From positions 1 to 44,776 of the forward strand of contig JALOQC010000120.1 in assembly GCA_025453555.1 (NCBI GenBank): a stretch of DNA of 44,776 bases. Reading direction: 5' to 3'. The notes under the pieces were generated by a model. It searched no databases. It was not told where the DNA came from and was given only the letters and a program-made list of their open reading frames with translations. Of this stretch, positions 23,996-32,585 are shown piece after piece; position 1 is the first letter of the stretch, and the number at the start of each line of letters is the position of its first letter. Both the position numbers and the translations under genes were made by a program. The stretch is from Myxococcota bacterium. Its GTDB lineage: Bacteria > Myxococcota_A > Polyangia > Polyangiales > Houyiibacteriaceae.

Positions 23996-24544
23996 TCAGC
24001 GCGGCAACTCCGTCGGGCCTTCACTCGGAAAGATCACCTCGAGCACGTCCCTCCCAATCTGACGGGTGCGCAGCTCCTCGCCGAAGTGACGACCGAGCGC
24101 GAGGGCGAGGGCCTCGAAGAGGTCGAGGAGCCCGCGCTCGGAGCGGTAGGTCATCCGAAGCGTTCGAGCGTCGACCCACTGGTACGTGAAGCGCGGGGGC
24201 GTGGCGCCTTCGATGCTTCGCGTGACGACGTCGTGGATGCGGTCGAGGGAGAGCAGGAACTCGCGCGCCGAGGTCGCGCCTTCGTAGAAGCGCCGGTAGA
24301 TCTTGGGGGCGTAGACGTCGACCCAGTGCGCGGCGAAGGCGTCGTAGACTTGCCCGGTGCTCATGCGCAGCACGGGGGCGGCGCTCGCGAGCACACGCAT
24401 CGCGACGTCCTCGGGCACGTCCTGACTCGGGAAGTACAAGGTCCCACTGGGGGCGCCCGCGGCGACGACGATGGCGTCCCATTTCGCCTCGCCGTACCGC
24501 TCCCGCACCATCTCGTGCAGACACTTGAGGATCGTACCCTTCAT
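23996..24544 (-). CDS. Stand-alone H-NOX (heme NO/O2-binding) sensor protein
   Basis: The start ATG 24544 gives MKGTILKCLHEMVRERYGE, the typical H-NOX N-terminus, and a 182-residue product, exactly one HNOB domain. The proximal heme ligand His104 (RIHDVV) and the heme-propionate motif Y133-x-S135-x-R137 (YRSER) are present, with a Pro at 116/117; spacing is the same as in the well-studied Thermoanaerobacter protein plus two residues. It should bind heme and sense NO or possibly oxygen in the cytoplasm. Stand-alone H-NOX proteins usually act on an adjacent histidine kinase or diguanylate cyclase; none is coded in this window, so the partner must be elsewhere. Confidence 0.93.
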   Translation of the reverse strand: MKGTILKCLHEMVRERYGEAKWDAIVVAAGAPSGTLYFPSQDVPEDVAMRVLASAAPVLRMSTGQVYDAFAAHWVDVYAPKIYRRFYEGATSAREFLLSLDRIHDVVTRSIEGATPPRFTYQWVDARTLRMTYRSERGLLDLFEALALALGRHFGEELRTRQIGRDVLEVIFPSEGPTELPR

Positions 24545-24807
24545 CTCGCTCCTGTTCGCGCAGGACCTGTCCGACTGCAACCGTACGTCGCGGGCGACGC
24601 CACCACGGATGTGCGGCCAGGATATCTCGGGGCCAAGTCGAGCCAGTGATGTCCGGGGCGCGCACGCACGGGTCGGGCCTCGACGTCTCGCTCTGCGGTG
24701 ATCAACCCTCGCAGGAGCTGAGAATCCCGGGCCACACACGAGACAGGATGCCGCGTCCGATGCGGCTCGATCGCGCGTGACGTCGGGGAAAACGGCCGGC
24801 ACGTCTC

Positions 24808-25659
24808 TTGCGCCGGGCGGGACGCGTGGAAGGCCTCCGCATCCTCCTGCTGACCTCCGCCATCGCCGGATCCATGGGCGGCGTGCTCTATGCGGGAGTG
24901 AAGACCGAGCGTTCGGAAGCCGTCGAGCCTCAGACCCTCGCGCGTGAGGCGGATCGTCCCGGAGCGCGATCGAACGAGGTCGCCGAAGCGTCCGCGATCG
25001 AGCCGGGGGAGCTTCCCCTCGGTCTCGACCTGACGTTTCACCCCGATCTCAGCGTCCCCATCGATCTCGACGGGGACGCCGAGCTCTTCCCCGTCCCGGA
25101 GGACATCGAGCTCGCAGGGGGCGCACGCATCGGGGCGTTCGTCTTCGATCCGGAAGCGTTCGTGACCATCGACGACGAGGACCTCGACGAAGGTGAGCTC
25201 GACGACGACGGGGAGACCGCCGCACCGCGTCGCCGCACACCGCGCCTTCCCACGCGTCCGCCGGGTCCGCGTCTGCACTCGGACCCTGGGATTCACTCCA
25301 TCCTCACGGCGCGCCAGATGATGGCGAGTGACGAGCGAATCCAAGGCTCGTGTTACGCGTATCTGTCGGAGGTCTACGCGCGCGCCGGTCAAAGTGGATG
25401 GCGCAACCGCACGATCGTGTATCGGCAGGGCCGCACGGGGCCTTATGCGGATCTCGATTTGATTCGTCCCGGAGACTGGCTCTACATCGTCACGGGACCG
25501 AACAGCGTACACAGCGTGATGTTCGTGCGTTGGGAAGACCGATCGCGCGGCTACGCACGCACGATCTCGCATCCGGGCTGGTTCGCTGGGCCACACCCAG
25601 GACGTGAGAGCAGCTACGACGTCTCGCAGACCTACCGCATCATTCGACCGACGGGGTAG
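24808..25659 (+). CDS. Membrane-anchored NlpC/P60-like cysteine hydrolase domain protein
   Basis: With TTG 24808 as start the product has 283 residues, a basic head (MRRAGRVEGLR) and one N-terminal hydrophobic segment (ILLLTSAIAGSMGGVLYAG); GTG 24826 is an alternative. A long acidic, low-complexity middle (DDEDLDEGELDDDGE) leads to a C-terminal domain from about residue 165. There, Cys182 in GSCYAYLSEVYARAG and His235 in NSVHSVMFVRW, with RPGDWLYI before it, have the spacing of an NlpC/P60 or CHAP-like Cys-His pair. The role is probably peptidoglycan or amide hydrolysis in the periplasm; the similarity is weak, so this stays tentative. It diverges from the H-NOX gene across 263 bases in which I see no other feature. 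Confidence 0.6.
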   Translation: MRRAGRVEGLRILLLTSAIAGSMGGVLYAGVKTERSEAVEPQTLAREADRPGARSNEVAEASAIEPGELPLGLDLTFHPDLSVPIDLDGDAELFPVPEDIELAGGARIGAFVFDPEAFVTIDDEDLDEGELDDDGETAAPRRRTPRLPTRPPGPRLHSDPGIHSILTARQMMASDERIQGSCYAYLSEVYARAGQSGWRNRTIVYRQGRTGPYADLDLIRPGDWLYIVTGPNSVHSVMFVRWEDRSRGYARTISHPGWFAGPHPGRESSYDVSQTYRIIRPTG

Positions 25660-25682
25660 GACGACTCCTGCGGGAGACGTGC

Positions 25683-26645
25683 TCAGGCCGCCGCGTTCGC
25701 GTCGAGGACTCGGGCGAAGTGCTCGGCGGAGAACGGGGCGTTCCGCCGGAAGCTCGCGCCTTGGAACGTGCGGTCCATGACGCGGCCGAGGTGCATCACG
25801 GCGGGGCGGCTGGTGCCTCCGCGAAAGACCCCGACGCCTCGCGTGCGCAAGCCCTCGAGGAACGCTCGGTAGAGCGGGCGCAGGACGCCGCGTCCTCGAA
25901 TCGAACGTGCGAAGCAGAGGCCGAGGCTCGAGCACGGTCCCCAGAGCCGATTGCCGAGATCCAGGGACGCTCCGACGTGACCGACGACACGATCGCGGTC
26001 GTCGCGGACCACGAGTTGGTGCGCGTTCGTGTCCTCGACGGCGTTCTCGAGCTCGACGCGCTGCTTCGCGACGAACTTCGGCAACGCGCAGAACCAACCG
26101 TGCTCGGGCTCTTCGGCGAAGGTGTCCTCGAGCATCGCGAAGACGGAGGGGAGGTCCTCGCGTGTCATCGATTCGATGCGGAGACCGGAGGGCAACGGCG
26201 CGTCGCCGAGCCCCGCGATCGCGCGATCGACTTCCCCGACGAGCTGTACGCTGTCGATGCCGAGGCCGAGGCGCTGCAACGCCGCGAAGACCGGGCGGTA
26301 GCTCGCGTGGACCAGCACGTCGAGCTCGGCGTCCATCGTCGGGAGCGCGGGGCCGAGCTCGTCGACCAGCCAGGCTTCGATCTCGTCGGCGGGAGCGTCG
26401 GCCCGATGATCGATCGCGAGGTTCCACGACGGGGCTCCGAACCAAGTGTCCGGGACGAAGTGCCACGCCGCGATCGCGACGACACCCGCCTCTCGGCGCA
26501 AGGCGCGCATCGAGCCGGACGTGTGATGGGGCGTGAGGTACTCGCGGATCGCGGCCGCGGCGGCCGGTGTGTCCCGAAACGGTCGATGGCGCCGGAAGGC
26601 CTCGAGCCTCAGCGCGACGTGCTCGTCGAGGTCGACGCCGCTCAC
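25683..26645 (-). CDS. GNAT-family acetyltransferase-like protein
   Basis: The GTG start at 26645 overlaps the TGA stop of the rhodanese gene (GTGA, 4 bases), which points to translational coupling. The 320-residue product has two parts: an N-terminal half of unknown type and a C-terminal GNAT-like half with ESMTREDLPSVFAMLEDTF, VVRDDRDRVVGHVGASLD and the acetyl-CoA loop RGRGVLRPL at about 250-258. The substrate is unknown. It ends 23 bases from the convergent NlpC/P60-like gene. Confidence 0.72.
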   Translation of the reverse strand: MSGVDLDEHVALRLEAFRRHRPFRDTPAAAAAIREYLTPHHTSGSMRALRREAGVVAIAAWHFVPDTWFGAPSWNLAIDHRADAPADEIEAWLVDELGPALPTMDAELDVLVHASYRPVFAALQRLGLGIDSVQLVGEVDRAIAGLGDAPLPSGLRIESMTREDLPSVFAMLEDTFAEEPEHGWFCALPKFVAKQRVELENAVEDTNAHQLVVRDDRDRVVGHVGASLDLGNRLWGPCSSLGLCFARSIRGRGVLRPLYRAFLEGLRTRGVGVFRGGTSRPAVMHLGRVMDRTFQGASFRRNAPFSAEHFARVLDANAAA

Positions 26646-27052
26646 TCGGCGTCCCAGTTCGCGCGGGCTCCGAGCACGCGCACGTCGTAGCCCTCGGCTT
26701 GGAGGAGCGCGCCTGCGCGCGGGCTGCCGCGGCCGTTGAGGCAGTACACGACGACGACGCGGTCTCGTGGGATCTCGGCGAGACGGTCTCGGAGCTCCGA
26801 GAGCGGGATGTGGGTGCGGCCTTCGACGAGCGACTCCGCGGCGCGCTCCGCGCGGCTGACGTCGAGCAGGAACGCTCCCTGGGCGACCAGAGCGCGGGCT
26901 TCGGGGCCCGTGACCGTCGGTGCGGCAGGGAGCGCGTCGCCTCCCGTCGCGTTCGTCGAATCCGTGGGGGTTGTCGTCGCGGTGGGCTCTTGCGCCGGAG
27001 CGGAGGCACAGCCGAACAGAAGCACGAGGACGAGGATGTTCTTCCGATGCAT
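26642..27052 (-). CDS. Rhodanese-domain lipoprotein
   Basis: The start ATG 27052 has GGAGAG upstream and gives MHRKNILVLVLLFGC, a lipoprotein signal with lipobox LFGC. After a Thr/Pro linker the 136-residue product is one rhodanese domain: FLLDVSRAERAAESLVEGRTHIPLSEL and the active loop VVYCLNGRGSPRAGAL, with catalytic Cys104. Rhodaneses carry persulfide sulfur; periplasmic forms may handle thiosulfate or act in redox chemistry. It is coupled to the GNAT gene by a 4-base overlap and divergent from the lipoprotein at 27264. Confidence 0.88.
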   Translation of the reverse strand: MHRKNILVLVLLFGCASAPAQEPTATTTPTDSTNATGGDALPAAPTVTGPEARALVAQGAFLLDVSRAERAAESLVEGRTHIPLSELRDRLAEIPRDRVVVVYCLNGRGSPRAGALLQAEGYDVRVLGARANWDAE

Positions 27053-27263
27053 GGGAGACTCTCCGTGGCCGCTTCCACGCGGCGCCGAAAGCAGGCCCGC
27101 AGAGCGAGCACGCGTCAACATCCGCTTCGACCTCAGAGCAGGAATCCGTTGCGAACATCCCAGATCGTCTCGATCTCGACGCCGACGACGGCCGACACCG
27201 AACGGTGAGCACGTGGATTCCATGTCGACCCAAGAACCGCCCGATTCGTGGTGTCCTGGCGCG

Positions 27264-28322
27264 ATGCTCCGCCCGCTCCCGCTCCTCCTCGCGCTCTGCG
27301 CCTGTGGATCCAACGCGCCCTCGAGCACGCCCGCGACCCCCATCGAGCCTGCGCCTTCGACGTCGAGCACGCCGAGCTACGAGGTCCACGAGTGGGGCCT
27401 CGTGCGCCGTGCCTTTCCGGATCGCGTCATCGTCTCGGGGCCGCCTGGCATCTCGCGCATGGAAGCCATGCCGGTCGCCAAGCCAGTGCTCTACTTCCAC
27501 CGCGACGGCGAGGGCGTGCTCGCGATCGACGTCGAGGTCTCGATGCCGTCGGGGCATGTGGTCGAGCATTGGCCGCTCACGACGACGACCCCGGCTCCGG
27601 CCGCGATCCGTTGGGCCGACGTCGCGCTCGTCGAAGGTCATTGCCGCGGCTCGCGCTACCCACGGTCGACGGAGCCGCCCTGCAACGCCGTGTCCGATTT
27701 CTGCGAGGCGGCGGAGCTCGCGACGGTCGAGGCCGAGGACGGAGACTGCGTCCACGTGGCGGGGCAGCCCTTCGACCACCTCTTCTACCGGGGCGAGGTC
27801 ACGACCCCAGCGACCTTTCCGCTCGAGCTCGCGCTCGAAGGCGACACCCTCCGGGTGACTCACCGCGGCCGCGCGCCGATCCCGGGCAAGCTGGTGCGTG
27901 TGCGGCGCAGCGGTGCGGCGGTGAGCGTGATCGAGGCTCCATCGCCCGGCGCGTCGGCGACCTTGCCGCCACCGAGCAGCCCGAACGGGGAAGGCGCACG
28001 CGCGCTCGCCGACTCGCTCCGCGCGGCGGGGCTCACCGACGCCGAGGCGCAGGCCTTCTCGCGCGCCTGGGACGTCGAGCTCTTCGGCGCGATCACGGCG
28101 AGCGTCACCACGATCCCGCCCGCTCCCGCGACGGCTTCGGCGGACACGATCGCGGCCGCGATGCCGATGGGGCCACCGGCGGACGACGCGCTCCTCTACG
28201 TGCTTCCGACCGACGACGCGGACGCGCTCGCGACCCTCGGCTTCGATCCCCCGCCGCGCGTGGTGCGGCGTGCGATCGTGGCGTGGATCGACGTGGCGCT
28301 CGGGCGCCCCGTGCAGCGCTAG
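27264..28322 (+). CDS. Lipoprotein of unknown function with VHEWG motif
   Basis: The start ATG 27264 gives MLRPLPLLLALCAC with lipobox LCAC. A Pro/Ser/Thr linker leads to SYEVHEWGLVRRAF, a motif that I recall from other myxobacterial hypothetical secreted proteins. The 352-residue product has further conserved-looking parts (KPVLYFHRDGEGVLAIDVEVSMPSG, GQPFDHLFYRGEV) and an Ala/Pro-rich C-terminus. Four Cys in the middle may form disulfides. No enzymatic motif is seen. Its TAG stop is 2 bases from the second 165-bp element. Confidence 0.72.
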   Translation: MLRPLPLLLALCACGSNAPSSTPATPIEPAPSTSSTPSYEVHEWGLVRRAFPDRVIVSGPPGISRMEAMPVAKPVLYFHRDGEGVLAIDVEVSMPSGHVVEHWPLTTTTPAPAAIRWADVALVEGHCRGSRYPRSTEPPCNAVSDFCEAAELATVEAEDGDCVHVAGQPFDHLFYRGEVTTPATFPLELALEGDTLRVTHRGRAPIPGKLVRVRRSGAAVSVIEAPSPGASATLPPPSSPNGEGARALADSLRAAGLTDAEAQAFSRAWDVELFGAITASVTTIPPAPATASADTIAAAMPMGPPADDALLYVLPTDDADALATLGFDPPPRVVRRAIVAWIDVALGRPVQR

Positions 28323-28324
28323 CT

Positions 28325-28489
28325 AGGACGCATCTCATGACCTGCCGTGAGTTGATTCGTGGCAGCCCGTGCGTCTATCGCCGCGTCCGCGAACCGAGGA
28401 AATGTGGTGCATTTTCGAGCGTGAGTGGATGGCAGCGAGCGGCGTGCGGATGCCGCGAAGCGGCCGCGGGAGGTCATGAGATGCGCTCT
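28325..28489 (+). mobile_element. 165-bp MITE-like element R2, copy 2
   Basis: Left end AGGACGCATCTCATGACCT (28325-28343) and right end the complement of AGAGCGCATCTCATGACCT (28471-28489) form imperfect terminal inverted repeats. Between them the sequence is nearly identical to copy 1 (14922-15086), including the length. It starts 2 bases after the stop of the preceding gene. The rest of the gap, 28490-28839, precedes the RAYT and holds no gene that I can support. Confidence 0.88.
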
Positions 28490-28839
28490 CGCCACTTCCA
28501 CCTCGCGCATGCGGTCGTCCTCGCGCTCAGCGAGAGCATCTTGCGCGCGAGCCACTCGCTCGGTGATGCGCGAGCCCCGCGCGTGCACGTTCGAGTCCGT
28601 CATTCAGCGGAGCATCGAGCGAGCCTCGGGGCGCGGCACCCGTCGCGCGGAGAGGTGGAAGCCGAGCTCGTGAGAGGCGCGCAGGACAGATCGATCGCCG
28701 CACGGGCAGGAACCGATCGGTTGGTGCTGCGTCGAGGTGGCGGCCGCCACTCGTTCGCCGCCATTCCGCCGCCACCCCACGCGTAGTTATGCGAAATCGT
28801 TGAGGTGGGGTCTCGGTACGGAAGGTGATTTGAGCGTCG

Positions 28840-30251
28840 GTGGTGCATCCGCGGCTCATCACGGAGAATGCGTGCGTCGCGATCACGCGGCGGACGAGCT
28901 TTCGCAAGGCGTTCTTGGCGCCTTGGGCGGGGTCGTCACGGGACGTGGTGTCGGGGGCGCTGAGCCGTACGTCGCGCTCGCCGCGCTGGGACGAGGTCGG
29001 GCAGATCTTCGCGTACGCGGCCGCAGTCGCGCAGCGCGCGACGAAGATCGACTGGCACCAGCTCGTACTCAACGTGACGCACCACCACAGCCAAGCGACG
29101 CCGCGGGACCGGGAGCTCGCGGAGGCGACGCGGATCCTGCACCGCACGACGTCGTGTGGACTGAACGGGTTGCTGCGGGAGCGGGGCTTCGACGCGCCGG
29201 GCTCGGTCTTCGACAAGCGTCAGACGCACTGGACGACGCTGGTCGACTTCGAGGCGGTGACGCTGCGGACGATCTACGACGACGTGAACTGCGTCGCGGC
29301 GGGTTGGGTCGCGCATCCGCTGGACGTACCGCTCGGGCATCACCTCGGGTTCGACCTCTGGAAGGCGGGCGGCATCGTGGTGCCGAAGCCGGAGAACGAC
29401 GCGTTTTCTTCGAAGAAGCTGCCGAAGGAGCTCGAGCTTCGGCTGACGCCTCCGATCGCGTTGGTTCGACAGTTCGACGGTGACCTCGACGCGATCGTTG
29501 CGGGATTGAGCGAGCTGCGAGACTTCCGACTCACACAGCTCGCGAAGGAGCGACTCGGTCCCGTGCGAGGTGTGAAGAAGATGCGGGGCGTCCACCCGTG
29601 GGATGAGCCCGACACCGACGAGGAGGTGACCGGGCGAACCATCCCGAGCTTCGTGGTGGGTCGTGACGACGAACGAGGCGCGGCGGTCCGGAAGCAGTGC
29701 ACGCAGGAGATGTACGGGCATCGTCACGCCCATGCGGCGCGGATCGTTCGGTGGAAGGCCGGCGATCGAACGAGCGCGTTTCCGGCGGGGACGCTGCGGG
29801 GGCATACGTTCCTCGGCATGCCGCTCGACGTGCCGGCGTTCGGGGCGATCCTCGGAGCGCGCGTGAAGAGGTCGAGGCGGAGATCGCGGAGAAGCGCGCG
29901 CAGCGTGCGAAGCTGGAAGCGGCACAGCGAGAGCGAATGCGCGTGCGCGAGCAACGACGCGAGCGAGCGCGTGAGCTCGCCCAGCACGAAGACCTCGAGC
30001 GTGAGTTGGAAGACGACGCGCGCCGAGTGCGGGTGATCGACGTCGAGCCGCCGAAGAAGCCGGCACGGAAGCCGAACGTCGACGAGACGTACGAGCCGAA
30101 GGGCATCGTGCGCCGCGGCCTCGACGACGCGCGCGTGACGAAGGCCGAGGGCCAGCGCGTCATCGTGCTGCGCACGCGCGACGCGGAGGCAGGGAAGCGG
30201 TCGACGCGTCGTCGACGCGGTGGCCGTGGAGCCAACGACCCACCTGCGTGA
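28840..30251 (+). pseudogene. REP-associated tyrosine transposase (Y1/HUH, RAYT-like), frameshifted
   Basis: The GTG start at 28840 gives MVHPRLITENACVAITRRTS, the usual head of myxobacterial RAYT-like transposases. The HUH motif is degenerate but recognisable (NVTHHHSQATP), and the later IYDDVNCVAAGWVAHPLDVP corresponds to the YxNPVxxGLV block that holds the catalytic Tyr. WKAGDRTSAFPAGT is a further family-like stretch. Up to about base 29860 the frame looks coding; beyond that it turns into Arg/Ser-rich noise, while the frame one base back reads a long charged helix (EEVEAEIAEKRAQRAKLEAA) ending at 30251. One missing base in GCGCGCG near 29857-29864 explains it. The gene is probably inactive or a sequencing error; with repair it would encode about 470 residues. 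Confidence 0.65.
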
Positions 30252-30385
30252 CGGCAGAACGCCCGAAGCGGCGATGCGCGGCCCGGAACCAGTCCGAGCC
30301 GCGCATCGGTGCGTCCGTCGTGTGGGATGATTCCGGAGTCACGCGCAAAATTCAGCGGGCTCAAACATGGATCCGCGGAGAAGCC

Positions 30386-30690
30386 GTCGACGACGCCGCC
30401 GAAGCCACGCGGCGCGCCGCGGCAAGAGGGCGGTCGCCGAGTACCTCGTACGGTCGTCCGGGAGTTCGTCGTCGAGGTCGCCGAGTACCTCGTACGGTCG
30501 TCCGGGAGTTCGTCGACGACGACGCCGCCGAAGCTACGCGGCGCGCCGCGGCAAGAGGCGGTCGCCGAGTACCTCGTACGGTCGTCCAGGAGTTCGTCGC
30601 GCATGGTCGTCCGGGAGTTCGTACGGTCGTCCGGGAGTTCGTCGCGTACGGTCGTCTGGGAGTACCTCGTACGGTCGTCCGGTCCCGACG
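30386..30690 (+). repeat. Tandem repeat array with GGTCGTCC core
   Basis: An about 85-base direct repeat occurs twice (from 30388 and from 30516). Within and after it the unit GTCGCCGAGTACCTCGTACGGTCGTCCGGGAG... repeats at 30433, 30477 and 30561. The core GGTCGTC(C/T) is found at 30452, 30496, 30580, 30605, 30625, 30650 and 30673. CGAG-TAC-CTCG and CGTACG are small palindromes inside it. The array fills the 473-base gap 30252-30724 between the RAYT pseudogene and the next gene; no coding sequence is supported there. The unequal spacing rules out a CRISPR. Confidence 0.85.
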
Positions 30691-30724
30691 GGTGAGAGCC
30701 TGCTCCGCAGGGAGCGTCGAGAGC

Positions 30725-31321
30725 TCAGCGGCTCTCGAGTTGTCGGGACCGTTCCGCGAGCGCCGCGAGCGCGTCGAGTCGCTCGGCGAGGTGCTCTGCT
30801 TTCGCGCGATCGGCGCAGAGCACTCGCTCCGTCTTGCCACCTACCAGCTCGACCACGACCCACTCGTTCTCGCTGTCCTCGATGGACTCAGTCGTCGCTC
30901 CTCGAAGCTCCGAGAGCTCGAGCGTCTTCTTGTCTCGTGCGACGACCCTTCCGCTCCGATCGACGGCACCGAGCTCGACGACTCCGACGTCGAGGTTCGC
31001 GACGAAGCCGATCCGCTCGTGCCTCATTCGCCACACGAGCGGACACGCCACGAGCGCAATCGCGACGAGGCCCCAGCCCGAGATCCTCATCGATTCACCG
31101 CCCATGCCGAGGAGCGCGAGCCCGCCCAGGAAGAGCACGACCGTGATCCACGTCGACGTGAGCGTGCGGGTCGCTCCGTAGCGCTCCAACGCGACTTCTA
31201 CGAAGCGCTCCTCGCGAGCAGCCACGCGATAACCGCCGCCCGCCTCGCCGCGTCGTGCGACGCGGACCGGCAGCGGCTCGCCCGATGGGTGGCTGCTGCC
31301 AATCGGCTCGCGGGCGGTCAT
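30725..31321 (-). CDS. Two-transmembrane protein with cytoplasmic PH-like tail, unknown function
   Basis: The 198-residue product starts at ATG 31321 (MTAREPIGSS). Two hydrophobic segments are seen at about 54-75 (TWITVVLFLGGLALLGMGG) and 80-100 (SGWGLVAIALVACPLVW). The C-terminal about 95 residues have a beta-rich pattern with NLDVGVVELGAVDRSGRVVA and a final Ala/Leu helix. The layout resembles the proteins at 35069-35866 and 35969-36916. The start codon lies inside a sequence close to the end of the 165-bp element, so the N-terminus may be recent. No family is recognised. Confidence 0.65.
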   Translation of the reverse strand: MTAREPIGSSHPSGEPLPVRVARRGEAGGGYRVAAREERFVEVALERYGATRTLTSTWITVVLFLGGLALLGMGGESMRISGWGLVAIALVACPLVWRMRHERIGFVANLDVGVVELGAVDRSGRVVARDKKTLELSELRGATTESIEDSENEWVVVELVGGKTERVLCADRAKAEHLAERLDALAALAERSRQLESR

Positions 31322-31587
31322 GGGAGATGCGCTCGCAGGTCGTGTGCCGTCCTCGTGGCAGCCATCCTTCGGTTCCCCTCGGTCTCCCGAGCGTATCTCC
31401 TGCGTGGGCGTCGGCGTGGGGTTTCCGTCGGGCCCCGCGGTCGAAGCGATCACCTCGAGCCGCGCTCCGGCGATCGCGCGACGTCGCGTGCGAAGACCCC
31501 TCGCAGCGTGAGCATTCCGGCCCATCGGCCACGACGTCGCACGACGTGAAAGCGCACTTCACGAAGGTCCACGCCATCGTGCGCGGC

Positions 31588-32454
31588 ATGCATCGAACGT
31601 GGATCGCGGTCTGCTGGGTTCTGATCGCTTGCGAGGACGGCGGCCGGCGGCCGGCGCGTCCGGGGTCGGTCGATGCGGGCGCGGCGATCGAAGACGCGAC
31701 CGTGGGCGTCGACGCTCCGCCGCGGGTCGGGATCGACGCGGGCACGTTCGACGACGTCCAGGTGTGGGCGCACTCGCCGCGCGAGCTCTACCGATTCGAT
31801 CCGCGCACCGAAGCGGTCACGCTCGTGGGTCGCTTCCTCGACGCCGAAGGCGCCGCCGCGGAAGACATGACCGACCTCGCGGTCGACGGCTTCGGCAACC
31901 TCTTCACGTGCAGCTTCACGCGGCTCTACCGCGTCGACCCTGCGACCGCGCGGGTGACCGAGGTCGGCGCGCTCGGCGTCGAGAGCGAGGTGCGCTTCAA
32001 CGCGCTCACCTTCGTGCCGGCGGGTCTGCTCGACGACTCCTCGGAGGTGCTCGTCGCGGCGAACGCGGAGGGCGATCTCTACCGAGTCGACGCGCTCACG
32101 GGCGCCGCCACGCCGATCGGCAGCTTCTCGGACGAGTACGGCGCGTCCGGCGATCTCGTCTCGGTGCTCGGCGCGGGTACCTTCGCGACCGTCTTCCGAG
32201 AGGACCTCGATCGCGACGCGCTCGCGCGCATCGACCTGCGCACCGGCGAGGTCACGATCGTCGGCTCGACCGGCACGACCCGCCTGTTCGGGCTCGGGTA
32301 TTGGCGGGGACGGCTCTACGGATTCAACAGTCTGGGTTGGCTCTACGAGATCGACGTCGAGACCGGGGAAGCGCGTTTGAGCACGAGCGACACCGGCGCG
32401 GACGTGTTCTTCGGGGCGGGCGTGACGACCAACGCGCCCACCGCGCCGATCTGA
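31588..32454 (+). CDS. Lipoprotein with beta-propeller-like repeats
   Basis: The start ATG 31588 gives MHRTWIAVCWVLIAC, a lipoprotein signal with lipobox LIAC. After a short Asp/Ala linker the 288-residue product has repeats of the form LYRFDPRTEAVTLVG, LYRVDPATARVTEVG, LYRVDALTGAATPIG, LARIDLRTGEVTIVG and LYEIDVETGEARL, with a spacing of about 45 residues. This suggests a five- to six-bladed propeller. It is probably on the outer membrane; function is unknown. Confidence 0.8.
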   Translation: MHRTWIAVCWVLIACEDGGRRPARPGSVDAGAAIEDATVGVDAPPRVGIDAGTFDDVQVWAHSPRELYRFDPRTEAVTLVGRFLDAEGAAAEDMTDLAVDGFGNLFTCSFTRLYRVDPATARVTEVGALGVESEVRFNALTFVPAGLLDDSSEVLVAANAEGDLYRVDALTGAATPIGSFSDEYGASGDLVSVLGAGTFATVFREDLDRDALARIDLRTGEVTIVGSTGTTRLFGLGYWRGRLYGFNSLGWLYEIDVETGEARLSTSDTGADVFFGAGVTTNAPTAPI

Positions 32455-32585
32455 ACGCGGACCTGCTGCGGTCGCGATACGACGTCGGCCCCACGGTCGG
32501 TCCTGCGGAGCGGACCTGGACTCGGCGAACCGACGCGACGGTTCAGGCCACCGTGTGGTATGTCGGCGCCCTTCTCGGAGGGTAC

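Noticed and set aside
28319-28603. Small minus-strand frame running into the 165-bp element
   Set aside because: The first about 40 residues look slightly protein-like, but the rest is the repeat itself and the same reading occurs in both repeat copies; no independent support.
30386-30690. CRISPR array
   Set aside because: Repeats are nested and unevenly spaced, no unique spacers exist between them and no cas genes are nearby.
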